Below are positions 23,984 through 33,756 of a stretch of 64,000 bases of DNA, piece after piece. The notes beneath the pieces were generated by a model. It was not told the DNA's origin, did not search any database, and saw nothing but the letters and a program-made list of their open reading frames with translations. This DNA is from Fibrobacter sp. GTDB lineage: Bacteria; Fibrobacterota; Fibrobacteria; Fibrobacterales; Fibrobacteraceae. A program made the translations under genes and the position numbers. Position 1 is the stretch's first letter; each line of letters opens with the position of its first letter. The stretch lies in NCBI GenBank assembly GCA_017503015.1, contig JAFVTX010000038.1, forward strand, positions 1-64,000. The letters are read 5' to 3'.

Positions 23984-25981
23984 ATGAAGTTTTTTTATTC
24001 CCTGGTTCTCCTTGCCCTGTGTTTTTTTCTGACGAGTTGCAATGGTGTCGGAAGCAAAGATACCGTCGTGGCAAGAATAGGCAATGAAACGCTTTATGCT
24101 GAGGATTTGGATTTCTTGACCCTGCAAAATCCTGGTGAGTCAAACTCCGAAAGGTACAAGCTTGCGACAGAAAATCTCATGTTCTCTTTGGCTAAGGTTT
24201 CTAAGGCGACTGGCGAATCTAGATCCTATGACTCCGCATGGAAAGTTTATGAACCGATTGTTAGGAATCGCTTGCTTACAATTGTCTATACACGGTATCA
24301 CTTGATGAACCGATTTGGATATACCGATGAAGATTTGAAAAAGTATTTTGACGAGCATCGCCGTGAATTCGATAGTACGGCGACGTATATGACTGTTCGT
24401 GAAGAAGTTGCCGGACGATACTACCTGTCACAGAATCAGGATTCCCTGAAGTCTTATATTCAGCAGACCTTGTCTGAAAAAAAAGACCCCGCCAAAGCAG
24501 ATTTTTCTAAAGAAGATGATATCAAAGAACTGGAGCGGTCCTTTATCAAGTTACATAAGCAGGCGATGTCGCAAAAGGTAAAAGAAATGATGTCTGATTT
24601 GGGAACGGTTGTCGTTGAAAAACCTGTTCCCAAAGATCTCCATAAGTTCTATGAAGATAACAAGGACAAGTTTATGACGGATCCAGGTTATGAAGTTTAT
24701 CATGTGGCCATGAAGGATTCCGTAGTGCTAGCAAAGACTATGGCAAATGTCAAGGATTTGGAATCTTTCAAGGCTGTGGCAGCGACCATTAGTGAAAAAG
24801 AAGAAACTTCGGACAGCATGGGCTATGTAGGCCGAATCAAGAAAAATCATGCGTTGCCCTATGGAATTGGGTTGATGCCTGCCTTATGGCCCGAATTGGA
24901 AAAAAAGGTGGCTGGATATATATCCACTGTGATTCGGTCTATGTCTGATTCGCTCTATCACAGTTTCTATGTACAGGCAGTCATTCCGTCGGAACCCAAG
25001 TCGTTTGATCGTGTAGAAAAACAATTGGAAAATATGTATGCCGAAGATGTGGCAAGCCTTGATTCGGCAACGGTCTTGATTTCTGATAATGGAAAGATTG
25101 TTTATACAAAGGCCGACTTGCTAAAAATCTTCGAAGCAGAACCGGGGATTCCCTACAATAAGGATACCCATTACAATATAGTCAAGATGCTTGCTCAGGC
25201 TTATGCCGTTGGAGAAAAAGCTAGACAGGAAAAGATTGATGCTTCTTGGGAGTTCAGGGCGCTTGTGCGGGGAGCCCGTATGGAATTTATAACAGCTCGT
25301 TATGATAGAAACCTGCAAATGAAGAAACCCGTGGATTCTCAGATTGTAAGCAATCTCAAGAAGTACGAATATCTCTTGAATAAAGAAACGAAGTATAAAG
25401 GCCGTTCTTATGAAGAGGCGGAAATCTTGGTCGAAAATAATTTGAAAGGTATCGCCATGATGAACGAAGATATTATCGTCAATATGGAAATCTGGAATAA
25501 AACGAATGTATTTTTCTATGATCAATCCAAGGCGATTTTTGTTCCGGTTACTACAGCAGATGGGCTCATGGCTTTGGGAGATTCTGCTGCCCAAAACCAG
25601 AATTTCGATACTGCAATTGCGGCCTACCAGAAAGTGATAGATTTGTTTGCTTATCGGGATACGCTTTTCCGTACGGCGGCCTATAATTTAGCCCAGACTT
25701 ACTCCGATGCCCAAAAGTATGAGCGCTCGGCGTCGGCCTTTGAAGCATTCTTGCAGGTGTGGCCAGATGCTCCCGAAACGGAAAAGGCCATGTTCAGTTT
25801 GGGCTTTGTTTTGAACGAAAACTTGAAGCAGAATGACCGTGCCCTGGAGGTCTTGGAGGACTTCCAGAAGCGCTTCCCCAAGAGCGAACTGAAGGAATCC
25901 GTCGATTGGCTGGTGGAAAACATCAAAAGTGACGGAAAACTGGCCGAAGACCTGATGAAGAAGATTGAGGCTGAAGAGTGA
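23984..25981 (+). CDS. Parvulin/SurA-like PPIase lipoprotein with TPR-like tail
   Basis: 665 residues. MKFFYSLVLLALCFFLTSCNG is a lipoprotein signal with lipobox LTSC at Cys19. The next region (VVARIGNETLYAEDLDFL) matches the start of SurA/PpiC chaperone domains, followed by a helical arm. A parvulin-like stretch is about residues 215-330 (KFMTDPGYEVYHVAMKD, ISEKEETSDSMGYVGRI), but the isomerase site is weakly conserved. The C-terminal ~120 residues contain TPR-type repeats (AAQNQNFDTAIAAYQKVIDL, FRTAAYNLAQTY, YERSASAFEAFLQVWP). It is probably an outer-membrane-protein chaperone or assembly factor in the periplasm. GAGG lies seven bases before ATG. It is AT-richer than its neighbours. Confidence 0.7.
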   Translation: MKFFYSLVLLALCFFLTSCNGVGSKDTVVARIGNETLYAEDLDFLTLQNPGESNSERYKLATENLMFSLAKVSKATGESRSYDSAWKVYEPIVRNRLLTIVYTRYHLMNRFGYTDEDLKKYFDEHRREFDSTATYMTVREEVAGRYYLSQNQDSLKSYIQQTLSEKKDPAKADFSKEDDIKELERSFIKLHKQAMSQKVKEMMSDLGTVVVEKPVPKDLHKFYEDNKDKFMTDPGYEVYHVAMKDSVVLAKTMANVKDLESFKAVAATISEKEETSDSMGYVGRIKKNHALPYGIGLMPALWPELEKKVAGYISTVIRSMSDSLYHSFYVQAVIPSEPKSFDRVEKQLENMYAEDVASLDSATVLISDNGKIVYTKADLLKIFEAEPGIPYNKDTHYNIVKMLAQAYAVGEKARQEKIDASWEFRALVRGARMEFITARYDRNLQMKKPVDSQIVSNLKKYEYLLNKETKYKGRSYEEAEILVENNLKGIAMMNEDIIVNMEIWNKTNVFFYDQSKAIFVPVTTADGLMALGDSAAQNQNFDTAIAAYQKVIDLFAYRDTLFRTAAYNLAQTYSDAQKYERSASAFEAFLQVWPDAPETEKAMFSLGFVLNENLKQNDRALEVLEDFQKRFPKSELKESVDWLVENIKSDGKLAEDLMKKIEAEE

Positions 25982-25990
25982 GCCTGCGGC

Positions 25991-26092
25991 TCAGTTAGTA
26001 GTTCTAAGTTCTGAGTTACTAGTGTTTAGGAATCATGCAACCCCGAATTTCTAGTAACTAGCCCATAGGGCGTAACTAGTAACTAATAACTT
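25991..26092. repeat. Family-E inverted repeat, copy 3
   Basis: GTTCTGAGTTACTAG on the left and TTTCTAGTAACTAG and AACTAGTAACTAATAAC on the right, with a nested GCCC-ATA-GGGC hairpin at 26061-26071. It lies between the co-directional lipoprotein and ndk genes. Confidence 0.7.
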
Positions 26093-26142
26093 TTCCCACT
26101 AATAACTATATTTCCCACATCTTAAACTAAAAGGTACCTACT

Positions 26143-26595
26143 ATGGAAATGACATTTGCAATGATCAAGCCCAATGCCGTCAAGTCCGGCCTTATCGGGC
26201 GCATTATCGACCGTTACATCGCTGCAGGCCTCTCCGTCTGCGCCGTGAAGATGCACCAGATGACCTCTGCCGACGCTCGCGGCTTCTATGCCGAACACGT
26301 TGAGAAGCCGTTCTTCCCGGAACTTGAAGCCTACATGACCAAGGGACCCTCCGTGATGCTCGCCCTGGGTGGTGAAAATGCCATTGCCAAGGTTCGCGCC
26401 ATCAACGGTGCCACCAATCCGGCCAAGGCGGAACCCGGTACCCTCCGCTACGAATTTGCCCCTTCCATGACCGAAAACGTGGTCCACAGCTCCGACAGTC
26501 CTGAATCCGCCAAGCGCGAACTCGACTTCTGGTTCAAGGAAGACGAACGCTACGCTTACGAAATGCTTTTCCCCAAGGCCTGCTGCGTTCTTTAA
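26143..26595 (+). CDS. ndk: Nucleoside diphosphate kinase
   Basis: 150 residues. NDK transfers the gamma phosphate between nucleoside tri- and diphosphates through a phosphohistidine. MTFAMIKPNAVKSGLIGRII is the typical start, GENAIAKVRAINGATNPAKAEPGTLRYEF follows in the expected place, and the active-site histidine is in NVVHSSDS (canonical NxxHGSDS, one Ser for Gly). The C-terminal extension LFPKACCVL has two Cys. A TATATTT box is at 26107-26113, 29 bp before ATG. sdhC follows after 36 bp, so ndk may be co-transcribed with the succinate/fumarate genes. Confidence 0.96.
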   Translation: MEMTFAMIKPNAVKSGLIGRIIDRYIAAGLSVCAVKMHQMTSADARGFYAEHVEKPFFPELEAYMTKGPSVMLALGGENAIAKVRAINGATNPAKAEPGTLRYEFAPSMTENVVHSSDSPESAKRELDFWFKEDERYAYEMLFPKACCVL

Positions 26596-26631
26596 GTTTC
26601 AAAATAAACCCCCTCAAGGAGACACAACTCA

Positions 26632-27477
26632 ATGCAATGGATCATCAAGTATCTTACCTCGTCCATTGGTAAGAAGCAGATCATGGGATGCACGGGTGCC
26701 TTTTTGGCCCTGTTCATCTTTGGCCACATGTGTGGCAACTTCCAGCTCTTGAACTTTGACCAGGCTTCGGCCCAGGCGTCCTATAACGCCTACACCGAGT
26801 TCCTGACCGGGTTCAATCCGCTCCACTTTCCCATCAAGATGATTTACCTCGTCGAACTGGTGCTGGTGGCTGCCTTCGCCCTCCATATCTTCCTTGCCAT
26901 CAAGCTGAAGATCGAAAACAAGAAGGCCCGCGGCGGTATCGACTACGAACTCAACGTCCGCAAGGGCAAGAAGACCTTCGCCACCTTCACCATGATCTGG
27001 TCCGGTCTCTTCATTCTCGGTTTCCTCGTGCAGCACCTCATGATGCTCAAGTTCGGCGAACACTACCTGTACATGAACGACAAGGGAGAAATCGTCCGCG
27101 ACATGTGGCTCACCACTATCCAGATGCTGGGTAATCCGGCCTGGGCAGCCTTCTACGTGATCAGCATGTTCGTCATCGGCATGCACCTGTTCCACGCTAT
27201 TTCTTCTGCCTTCCAGACCATGGGCATTGCCCACCAGAAGTGGACTCCGGTCATTGATCTGGCCGGCATCCTTTACAGCATCGTGGTGGCTCTTGGTTTT
27301 GCCGTCACTGCCGCCGGTGCTTTCTACCTGGCCAATCAGCCCGAGACCCAGGCCCTGATCGAAAAGTCCCGCAGCCTCCAGCCGCAGTACGAACAGCAGC
27401 TCAAGGCCAAGGAAGCCGCCAAGACTTCTTACGTGGTTCCTTCTGTTGGCACCGTCGAAGTTTCTTTTAACGCTTAA
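26632..27477 (+). CDS. sdhC: Succinate dehydrogenase/fumarate reductase cytochrome b subunit (b558 family)
   Basis: 281 residues with five predicted membrane helices. It is the single-subunit, di-haem type-B anchor that exchanges electrons between menaquinone and the Fe-S subunit. Candidate haem-ligand His sit in FGHMCGN (His32), [19 protein letters not shown] and [11 protein letters not shown]. The C terminus is a soluble extension ([15 protein letters not shown]). AAGGAG lies about ten bases before ATG 26632. It is first of the sdhCAB operon and 17 bp before the flavoprotein gene. In a fermentative succinate producer the complex is expected to run as fumarate reductase, but sequence alone does not fix the direction. 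Confidence 0.93.
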   Translation: MQWIIKYLTSSIGKKQIMGCTGAFLALFIFGHMCGNFQLLNFDQASAQASYNAYTEFLTGFNPLHFPIKMIYLVELVLVAAFALHIFLAIKLKIENKKARGGIDYELNVRKGKKTFATFTMIWSGLFILGFLVQHLMMLKFGEHYLYMNDKGEIVRDMWLTTIQMLGNPAWAAFYVISMFVIGMHLFHAISSAFQTMGIAHQKWTPVIDLAGILYSIVVALGFAVTAAGAFYLANQPETQALIEKSRSLQPQYEQQLKAKEAAKTSYVVPSVGTVEVSFNA

Positions 27478-27494
27478 TTTTAAGGAGCCCACTA

Positions 27495-29408
27495 ATGATT
27501 CTTGATTCTAAAATCCCCGGTGGTTCCATCGAAGAAAAGTGGACCAAGCACAAGTTCGAACTCAAGCTGGTGAACCCCGCCAACAAGCGTAAGTTCACGG
27601 TGATCGTGGTTGGTACTGGCCTTGCCGGTGCATCCGCTGCGGCATCCCTTGCCGAACTTGGTTACAATGTCAAGTCTTTCTGCATCCAGGATAGCCCCCG
27701 TCGCGCACACTCCATTGCCGCCCAGGGTGGTATCAACGCTGCCAAGAACTACAAGAACGACGGCGACTCCGTTTACCGCCTGTTCTACGATACCGTGAAG
27801 GGCGGTGACTTCCGCGCTCGCGAAGCCAACGTGCACCGCTTGGCTGAAAACTCTAACCTCATCATCGACCAGTGCGTCGCCCAGGGTGTTCCCTTCGGTC
27901 GTGAATACGGTGGCCTCCTCGACAACCGCTCTTTCGGTGGTACGCAGGTTTCCCGTACGTTCTACGCCCGCGGTCAGACGGGTCAGCAGCTCTTGCTCGG
28001 TGCCTACCAGGCTCTCATGCGCCAGGTTGCCGCCGGTAAGGTGAAGATGTTCCCCCGCCGCGAAATGATGGACCTCGTCGTGATCGACGGCAAGGCTCGC
28101 GGTATCATCGTCCGTAACCTCATCACTGGCGAACTCGAAAGCCACGTGGGTGACGCTGTCTGCCTTTGCACCGGCGGTTACGGTAACGTCTACTACCTTT
28201 CTACAAACGCCCAGGGTTCTAACGTGACGGCCGCTTTCCGTGCCTACAAGCGCGGCGCCCTGTTCGCTAACCCCTGCTACACGCAGATTCACCCGACTTG
28301 CATTCCTCGCCACGGCGACCTGCAGTCGAAGCTCACTCTGATGAGTGAATCTCTCCGTAACGACGGTCGTATCTGGGTTCCGCGCAAGGCGGGCGACACT
28401 CGCAGCCCGGACCAGATCCCCGAAGAAGACCGTTACTACTACCTCGAAGAAAAGTACCCGAGCTTCGGTAACCTGGTGCCCCGTGACGTGGCATCCCGTA
28501 ACGCCAAGCAGGTCTGCGATGCAGGCCTCGGCGTGGGTAACACCAAGCAGGCCGTGTACCTCGACTTCGCCGACGCTATCCAGCGCATGGGCGTTGCAGG
28601 CGTTTCTGCCAAGTACGGCAACCTCTTCCAGATGTACGAAAAGATTACCGACGAAGACCCGTACAAGGTCCCGATGCGTATCTTCCCGGCCATCCACTAT
28701 ACCATGGGCGGCCTCTGGGTGGACTACGATCTGATGTCCACGATTCCGGGCTGCTTCGTTCTCGGTGAAGCCAACTTCTCCGACCACGGTGCAAACCGCC
28801 TCGGCGCTTCTGCTCTTATGCAGGGCCTCTCCGACGGTTACTTCGTCATTCCGTTCACCATCGGCGGCTACTTCGCGGGCACCAAGCTCGAGAAGGTTTC
28901 CGAATCCGATGCCGCGTTCGAAGACTGCAAGAAGCAGACCGAAGAACGCATCCACAAGCTCCTCTCCATCAAGGGTCACCGCACTGTTAACGATATCCAT
29001 CGTGAACTCGGTAACATCATGTGGGAATACGTGGGCATGGCCCGTAACGAAGCCGGCCTCAAGACCGCCCTCGAGAAGATTCCGGCCCTCCGTGCCGAAT
29101 TCTGGGAAAACGTCAACGTGCTCGGTTCCGAAGGTTCCTTCAACCAGAACCTCGAACGTGCCGGCCGCGTGGCTGATTTCCTCGAATTCGCCGAAGTCCT
29201 CACTCTCGACGCCCTGCACCGCAAGGAATCTTGCGGCGGCCACTTCCGCGAAGAAAGCCAGACTCCGGAAGGCGAAGCCAAGCGCGACGACGAGAACTTC
29301 TGCTACGTGGGTGCCTGGGAGTACAAGGGCGACGGTGTCGCACCGGAACTTTCCAAGGAACCTCTTACCTTTGATAACGTCCACCTCGCTACTAGGAGCT
29401 ACAAATAA
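27495..29408 (+). CDS. sdhA: Succinate dehydrogenase/fumarate reductase flavoprotein subunit
   Basis: 637 residues. FAD-binding fold [21 protein letters not shown] (about 36-56); the covalent-FAD histidine is His72 in [15 protein letters not shown]. Substrate-site motifs include [12 protein letters not shown], the proton-transfer Arg region [10 protein letters not shown] and the capping-domain [12 protein letters not shown]. It interconverts fumarate and succinate at the inner face of the membrane. The length and the [20 protein letters not shown] segment fit type-B enzymes. AAGGAGCCC precedes ATG. The stop overlaps the sdhB start by one base (TAATG), indicating coupled translation. Codons are strongly C-ending, as expected of a highly expressed gene. 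Confidence 0.96.
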   Translation: MILDSKIPGGSIEEKWTKHKFELKLVNPANKRKFTVIVVGTGLAGASAAASLAELGYNVKSFCIQDSPRRAHSIAAQGGINAAKNYKNDGDSVYRLFYDTVKGGDFRAREANVHRLAENSNLIIDQCVAQGVPFGREYGGLLDNRSFGGTQVSRTFYARGQTGQQLLLGAYQALMRQVAAGKVKMFPRREMMDLVVIDGKARGIIVRNLITGELESHVGDAVCLCTGGYGNVYYLSTNAQGSNVTAAFRAYKRGALFANPCYTQIHPTCIPRHGDLQSKLTLMSESLRNDGRIWVPRKAGDTRSPDQIPEEDRYYYLEEKYPSFGNLVPRDVASRNAKQVCDAGLGVGNTKQAVYLDFADAIQRMGVAGVSAKYGNLFQMYEKITDEDPYKVPMRIFPAIHYTMGGLWVDYDLMSTIPGCFVLGEANFSDHGANRLGASALMQGLSDGYFVIPFTIGGYFAGTKLEKVSESDAAFEDCKKQTEERIHKLLSIKGHRTVNDIHRELGNIMWEYVGMARNEAGLKTALEKIPALRAEFWENVNVLGSEGSFNQNLERAGRVADFLEFAEVLTLDALHRKESCGGHFREESQTPEGEAKRDDENFCYVGAWEYKGDGVAPELSKEPLTFDNVHLATRSYK

Positions 29409-30184
29409 TGAGCGGACTGAATTTGACTTTGAAGATTTGGCGTCAGAAGGATGCCAAGACCAAGGGACAGTTCGAAACTGTCAAGATCAACGATGTTTCT
29501 CCGGACATGTCCTTCCTGGAAATGCTCGACATCGTGAACGAAGAACAGATGAAGCAGGGCAAGGAAGGCTTTGCTTTCGACCACGACTGCCGCGAAGGTA
29601 TCTGTGGCATGTGCTCTCTCGTCATCAACGGTATGCCGCACGGTCCTGACCATGCGACTACCACTTGCCAGCTTCACATGCGCAAGTTCAAGGATGGCGA
29701 TACCATCGTAATCGAACCGTGGCGCGCTGCCGCATTCCCGGTTATCCGTGACTGCGCCGTGGATCGTACCGCTTTCGACCGCATCATCCAGGCTGGCGGC
29801 TTTGTTTCTGTGAACACCGGTGCCGCTCCTGAAGCTTCCACGATTCCGGTTCCCAAGGCTGATGCCGACCGTGCCTTCGACGCTGCCGCCTGTATCGGTT
29901 GCGGTGCCTGCGTGGCCGCCTGTAAGAACGCTTCTGCAATGTTGTTCGTATCTGCCAAGGTCTCTCACCTCAGCTTCTTGCCGCAAGGCAAGGTTGAAGC
30001 GAAGAAGCGCGTCTTGGCCATGGTCGCCCAGATGGACAAGGAAGGCTTCGGCAACTGCACGAACCTTTACGAATGCCAGGCCGCATGCCCGAAGGGTATC
30101 ACCGTGGATTACATCGCCAAGATGAACCGCGAATACCTCGGCGCAACCGTGACCTACGCCGAAAAGGTGTACGGGAAGGACTAG
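29408..30184 (+). CDS. sdhB: Succinate dehydrogenase/fumarate reductase iron-sulfur subunit
   Basis: 258 residues. The ferredoxin-like N-terminal domain holds the [2Fe-2S] cluster ligands in [11 protein letters not shown] and the later Cys in TTTCQLHM. The C-terminal domain has [14 protein letters not shown], then [14 protein letters not shown], for the [4Fe-4S] and [3Fe-4S] clusters. It carries electrons between SdhA and the cytochrome. The start overlaps the sdhA stop by one base. It is the last gene of sdhCAB; 220 bp of repeats separate it from a strong hairpin terminator at 30403-30434. Confidence 0.96.
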   Translation: MSGLNLTLKIWRQKDAKTKGQFETVKINDVSPDMSFLEMLDIVNEEQMKQGKEGFAFDHDCREGICGMCSLVINGMPHGPDHATTTCQLHMRKFKDGDTIVIEPWRAAAFPVIRDCAVDRTAFDRIIQAGGFVSVNTGAAPEASTIPVPKADADRAFDAAACIGCGACVAACKNASAMLFVSAKVSHLSFLPQGKVEAKKRVLAMVAQMDKEGFGNCTNLYECQAACPKGITVDYIAKMNREYLGATVTYAEKVYGKD

Positions 30185-30402
30185 CAAGCCGAGCGTCGCG
30201 AGCAAGCTCGCTTGCTCATGACCGAGGCGCCGCGAGTCTTGCGGCAAGTTGCGTAGCAACTTGGCGAACGACTAATAGGTATGAGGTGTGAGGTCGGTCG
30301 CTTCGCTCCCTTTGAGGTGTGGGGCCGGCCTTTCAGGCCTTTGAACATGTCATCCTGAGCGGAGAGGCGTAGCCTCGGAGTCGAAGGATCCAGACCAGCA
30401 TT
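30185..30402. repeat. Intergenic hairpin-repeat cluster after sdhB (families F and G)
   Basis: Several hairpins in series: GAGCAAG/CTTGCTC (30200-30217); CAAGTTGC and GCAACTTG around a GTA loop (about 30245-30263); family G1 starting TAGGTATGAGG (30276-30322); GGCC/GGCC hairpins; and family F (30349-30392), TCATCCTGAGC, then GAGGC-GTA-GCCTC, then GTCGAAGGATC. F resembles a repeat widespread in bacterial genomes. No gene is supported here. Confidence 0.75.
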
Positions 30403-30434
30403 AAAAAGGGACCGCAGCGATGCGGCCCTTTTTC
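30403..30434 (+). terminator. Terminator hairpin of sdhCAB (bidirectional shape)
   Basis: AAAAAGGG plus CCGC pairs with GCGG plus CCCTTTTT, with one bulged A and a 6-nt loop AGCGAT. A TATATTT box follows immediately at 30435-30441. Confidence 0.75.
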
Positions 30435-30441
30435 TATATTT
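30435..30441 (+). promoter_or_regulatory. Probable -10 box of the amino-acid ABC transporter operon
   Basis: TATATTT 30 bp before ATG 30471, directly after the upstream terminator stem; GAGGA Shine-Dalgarno at about 30459. Confidence 0.45.
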
Positions 30442-30470
30442 CGCTTGTAAATCAAAAAGAGGACTTCAAG

Positions 30471-31262
30471 ATGAAAAAGATTTTTGCGATGTTTGCGGCG
30501 TTTGCGTGTGCCGCGGTTCTTTCTGCCTGTAATGACCAGAAGGCGGAATCCAAGGCTCAGGCCGATGAATCCCTGAACAAGGTGAAGGCGGCGGGCGAGT
30601 TCGTGCTCGGTCTCGACGATTCCTTCCCGCCGATGGGTTTCCGCGACAAGGACAACAACATCGTGGGTTTCGATATCGATCTCGCTACTGAAGTTTGTGC
30701 GCGCCTGGGCGTGAAGCTCAAGACGCAGCCGATTTCCTGGGATGCGAAGGAACAGGAACTGAACACCGGCAAGATTGACTGCATCTGGAACGGCATGAGC
30801 GTGGACAGCGCCCGTGCGAAGGCGATGAACCTGAGCGACCCGTATCTCAAGAACCGCATGATTTTCACGGTGAAGGACAAGGCTCTTGCAAGTCTCGCGG
30901 CCCTCGCCGGCAAGAAGATTGCCGTGCAGAACGGCTCTACCGCCCAGAAGCTTTTGGATGCTTCCGAAGCGGGCAAGGCCGCCAAGGAAATCGTCCCGTT
31001 TGACGACAACCAGACGGCGCTCATGGATTTGGACAAGGGCGGTGTTGACGCCGTGTTCCTGGACGAAATCGTGGCCAAGTACTGGATTGTGACGAACGCG
31101 AAGGACTACACGGTGCTCGAGGAAGGCCTTTCCGACGAAGTCTACGCCGTGGGTTTCCGCAAAAAAGACCAGGCCCTGCGTGATGCCGTGAATTCCACCC
31201 TGGCTGCCATGAAGGTTGACGGCAAGTTCGACGAAATCTCTGCCAAGTGGTTTGGCAAGTAA
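30471..31262 (+). CDS. Amino-acid ABC transporter substrate-binding lipoprotein
   Basis: 263 residues from ATG 30471, preceded by AGAGGA. The signal ends in lipobox LSAC (MKKIFAMFAAFACAAVLSAC). The mature protein is a family-3 solute-binding protein: LVLGLDDSFPPMGFRDKDNN near the start, IVGFDIDLATEVCARLG, DCIWNGMSVDSARAKAMNLS, and KIAVQNGSTAQKLLD. The ligand is probably a polar or charged amino acid; the exact one cannot be read. First gene of a three-gene operon with permease and ATPase; its stop overlaps the permease ATG (TAATG). Confidence 0.92.
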   Translation: MKKIFAMFAAFACAAVLSACNDQKAESKAQADESLNKVKAAGEFVLGLDDSFPPMGFRDKDNNIVGFDIDLATEVCARLGVKLKTQPISWDAKEQELNTGKIDCIWNGMSVDSARAKAMNLSDPYLKNRMIFTVKDKALASLAALAGKKIAVQNGSTAQKLLDASEAGKAAKEIVPFDDNQTALMDLDKGGVDAVFLDEIVAKYWIVTNAKDYTVLEEGLSDEVYAVGFRKKDQALRDAVNSTLAAMKVDGKFDEISAKWFGK

Positions 31263-31921
31263 TGTCGGAACTATCAACGCTTTTGCCTATCCTTTGGGGC
31301 GGCTTCTGCACGACGCTCGCCATTTTCGGGCTTACGCTCCTGTTCTCGATTCCGCTGGGTCTGCTTGTTGCGGTCCTCAAGATGAGCAAGTGGCGCGTGG
31401 TGCGCTACCCGGTTTCGTTCTACATCTCGGTGATGCGCGGCACTCCCTTGCTGCTCCAGATTGTGGCGATTTATTTTGGCTCCTACTACCTGAGCGAATA
31501 TGCGGGCGTGGATTTTTCGTTTGATCGCTTCCCGGCGGTAATTGTGGCATTCTCGATAAACTATGCGGCGTATTTTGCCGAGATTTTCCGCGGGGGCATT
31601 CAGTCTATACCCAAGGGGCAGTACGAGGCGGCCTACATGCTGGGTATGACCCGCACGCAGACGTTCTTCCGCATTATTCTCCCGCAGGTGGTAAAGCGCG
31701 TGGTACCCGCCAGCGCTAACGAAGTCATCACCCTGGTGAAGGACACTTCCCTTGCGCAGGTGATTGCGGTGACGGAACTTTTTGCGTTGGCCAAGAAACA
31801 GCAGGCCGCCTACGCGAGCATTTACCCGCTGTTCGTGGCGGGTGTATTCTACTATGTGGCGAACCTTTTGCTGAGCGTGATTTTTGCCTACGTGGAACGC
31901 AAGCTCAATTACTATAAGTGA
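31262..31921 (+). CDS. Amino-acid ABC transporter permease
   Basis: 219 residues from ATG 31262, overlapping the upstream stop by one base. About five membrane helices. HisM/GlnP-type motifs: GGFCTTLAIFGLTLLFSIPL, YISVMRGTPLLLQ, INYAAYFAEIFRGGIQSIPKGQYEAAYMLG (the EAA loop that docks the ATPase) and PASANEVITLVKDTSL. It forms the membrane channel of the importer, probably as a homodimer since only one permease gene is present. Confidence 0.93.
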   Translation: MSELSTLLPILWGGFCTTLAIFGLTLLFSIPLGLLVAVLKMSKWRVVRYPVSFYISVMRGTPLLLQIVAIYFGSYYLSEYAGVDFSFDRFPAVIVAFSINYAAYFAEIFRGGIQSIPKGQYEAAYMLGMTRTQTFFRIILPQVVKRVVPASANEVITLVKDTSLAQVIAVTELFALAKKQQAAYASIYPLFVAGVFYYVANLLLSVIFAYVERKLNYYK

Positions 31922-31929
31922 GGCGTGGA

Positions 31930-32724
31930 ATGGAAAACGTGAATGAATCTGCGCCGATCCTCAAGGTTGAACATGTCAAGAAGTCCTTTGGTGACTTGCA
32001 TGTGCTCAAGGATATCTCGTTTGACCTGAAGGCGGGCGAGGTGCTCTCGATTATCGGGCCCAGCGGCTCCGGCAAGAGTACGCTGTTGCGCTGCCTTACC
32101 CAGCTCGAAACGGTTGACGGCGGCCTGGTGCAGGTCGACGGCAAGGACATGGTGGTCCCTAACGCTTCGGCGAAGGGCCCGGCAGTCAAGTACGCTCCGG
32201 CGAAAACGCTGCGCGATATCCGACTTTCTACGGGATTCGTGTTCCAGAACTTCAACTTGTTCCCGCACCTGACTGTGCTTCAGAACCTTTGCCTCGCTCC
32301 GGTGCGCGTGCTGGGGGACGAACGCAAGGATGCCCGCGCCATGGGCCGATTCTTGCTCAAGCGCATGGGCCTCGAGGGCAAGGAAAACGCTTACCCCTGC
32401 GAACTCAGCGGTGGTCAACAGCAGCGCGTGTCCATTGCCCGCGCCCTTGCGATGAACCCGAAGATTCTTTTCTTCGACGAGCCGACCAGTGCCTTGGACC
32501 CGGAACTCACCGGCGAAGTGCTCAAGATTATCAAGAAGCTTGCTGAAGACAAGATGACCATGGTCATTGTGACTCACGAGATGGCCTTTGCCCACGACGT
32601 GGCAGACAAGGTTGTCTTTATGGACGGCGGCGTCATCGTGGAACAGGGAACCCCCGACCACGTGTTCCGCGAATCGGGCAACGAGCGCCTGGCGCAGTTC
32701 CTGTCTAGGTTCACAAATACTTGA
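31930..32724 (+). CDS. Amino-acid ABC transporter ATP-binding protein (GlnQ type)
   Basis: 264 residues from ATG 31930 (GAGG six bases upstream; an in-frame GTG at 31918 is less likely). Walker A GPSGSGKST (about 41-49), Q-loop GFVFQNFNLFPHLTV, signature LSGGQQQRVSIARALAM, Walker B ILFFDEPTSALDPE and H-loop VIVTHEM. Compared with GlnQ there is a short extra segment before the Q-loop (NASAKGPAVKYAPAKTLRDI). It powers the importer formed with the two preceding genes. Confidence 0.94.
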   Translation: MENVNESAPILKVEHVKKSFGDLHVLKDISFDLKAGEVLSIIGPSGSGKSTLLRCLTQLETVDGGLVQVDGKDMVVPNASAKGPAVKYAPAKTLRDIRLSTGFVFQNFNLFPHLTVLQNLCLAPVRVLGDERKDARAMGRFLLKRMGLEGKENAYPCELSGGQQQRVSIARALAMNPKILFFDEPTSALDPELTGEVLKIIKKLAEDKMTMVIVTHEMAFAHDVADKVVFMDGGVIVEQGTPDHVFRESGNERLAQFLSRFTNT

Positions 32725-32779
32725 TTTTTGATTCCGAGGCTGTTGTTTTACAAACTTCGGCGATGTAGGCTTCTTTATA

Positions 32780-33751
32780 TTATATCGGGGTCTTGCTTTT
32801 TTCGCCGGCGATTTCCCGGACGAGTTTCGGCACCAGGTAGCCTGGCAGCTTGGTGCGGATTTCTGCAATCAGTTCGCGCGCCCGCTCATCGGAAACTTCA
32901 AAGTGGGCGACCCCGTTGGCGTGATCCAGCTGGTGCAGGTAGTAGGGGAGAACTCCCTGTTCAAAAAGTTTGCGACAGAGTGTTGTTAATTTGTCTGGAC
33001 TATCGTTTATACCTTTCAAAAGAACGCTCTGGTTGAGTAGAGTCCAGCCGCAAATTTTGAGGTTGGCAAACAGGGCGGCTGATTCATCGTCCAGTTCGTC
33101 GGCATGGTTCACGTGTGACACAAGAACGCAGCTGAATCGGGAGGGCAGTTCCCGCAACAGTTCAAAATGCTGCATTACAAGGTCCGGACGCATTACGGGG
33201 AGTCTTGTGTGGATGCGAAGCGTTGTAACCGAGGGGTGGGCTGCGATGGATTCAATCAGGTCGCGGAAGGCTCCGGGCGAAAGCGTGAGGGGGTCGCCTC
33301 CGGAGAGGATGACCTCCCATACGTCGCTGTGGGTGTCGAGCCAGTTGCTGACTTCGCGAGCCACGTCGGGTCCATTCTGGAAGGGATAGTTCTTGCGGAA
33401 GCAGAAGCGGCAACGGACACCGCAGGTGGCGGTCGAGACAATCAGGGCTCGCCGGTCGTATTTTTGGATAACGCAGTCGGACTTGCCTGCGGGCAGGTCT
33501 CCTACCGGGTCGTCAACGAATCCGGGAACCTTTTCCCGTTCTACGGTAAGGGGCAGAACCTCGCGAAGGAGTGCTTCGGGGTGGCTAGACTTTTTTATCA
33601 AGTCGGCGAAATGCCTTGAACAAAGGAATGGAAATTTGGGCGAAAGGTCGAGTCCGTCTTTGCTTAACTTTGAGATGGTGCTTGAAAAATCACTTCCCAA
33701 ATAGTCTAAAAAGTCTGAAATTTGTGTAAAAACAGTCCCTGGGTTTTCCAT
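32780..33751 (-). CDS. epmB: EF-P (R)-beta-lysylation protein, lysine 2,3-aminomutase family
   Basis: 323 residues, radical SAM. The CxxxCxxC cluster motif is TCGVRCRFCFRKNYPF (about residues 108-123), followed by EVILSGGDPLTLSPG, RIHTRLPVMRP and HVNHADELD. This is the KamA/EpmB (YjeK) family; EpmB isomerises L-lysine to (R)-beta-lysine, which EpmA attaches to EF-P. It is short, like EpmB (342 in E. coli), without the long tail of catabolic KamA. It is divergent from efp, which strongly supports the assignment. No epmA is present in the window. A TAAATT box ends nine bases before ATG 33751. Confidence 0.9.
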   Translation of the reverse strand: MENPGTVFTQISDFLDYLGSDFSSTISKLSKDGLDLSPKFPFLCSRHFADLIKKSSHPEALLREVLPLTVEREKVPGFVDDPVGDLPAGKSDCVIQKYDRRALIVSTATCGVRCRFCFRKNYPFQNGPDVAREVSNWLDTHSDVWEVILSGGDPLTLSPGAFRDLIESIAAHPSVTTLRIHTRLPVMRPDLVMQHFELLRELPSRFSCVLVSHVNHADELDDESAALFANLKICGWTLLNQSVLLKGINDSPDKLTTLCRKLFEQGVLPYYLHQLDHANGVAHFEVSDERARELIAEIRTKLPGYLVPKLVREIAGEKSKTPI

Positions 33752-33756
33752 TATAT

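Noticed and set aside
27492..29384. 630-codon open frame opposite sdhA
   Set aside because: Shadow of a highly expressed C-ending gene; no recognisable domain.
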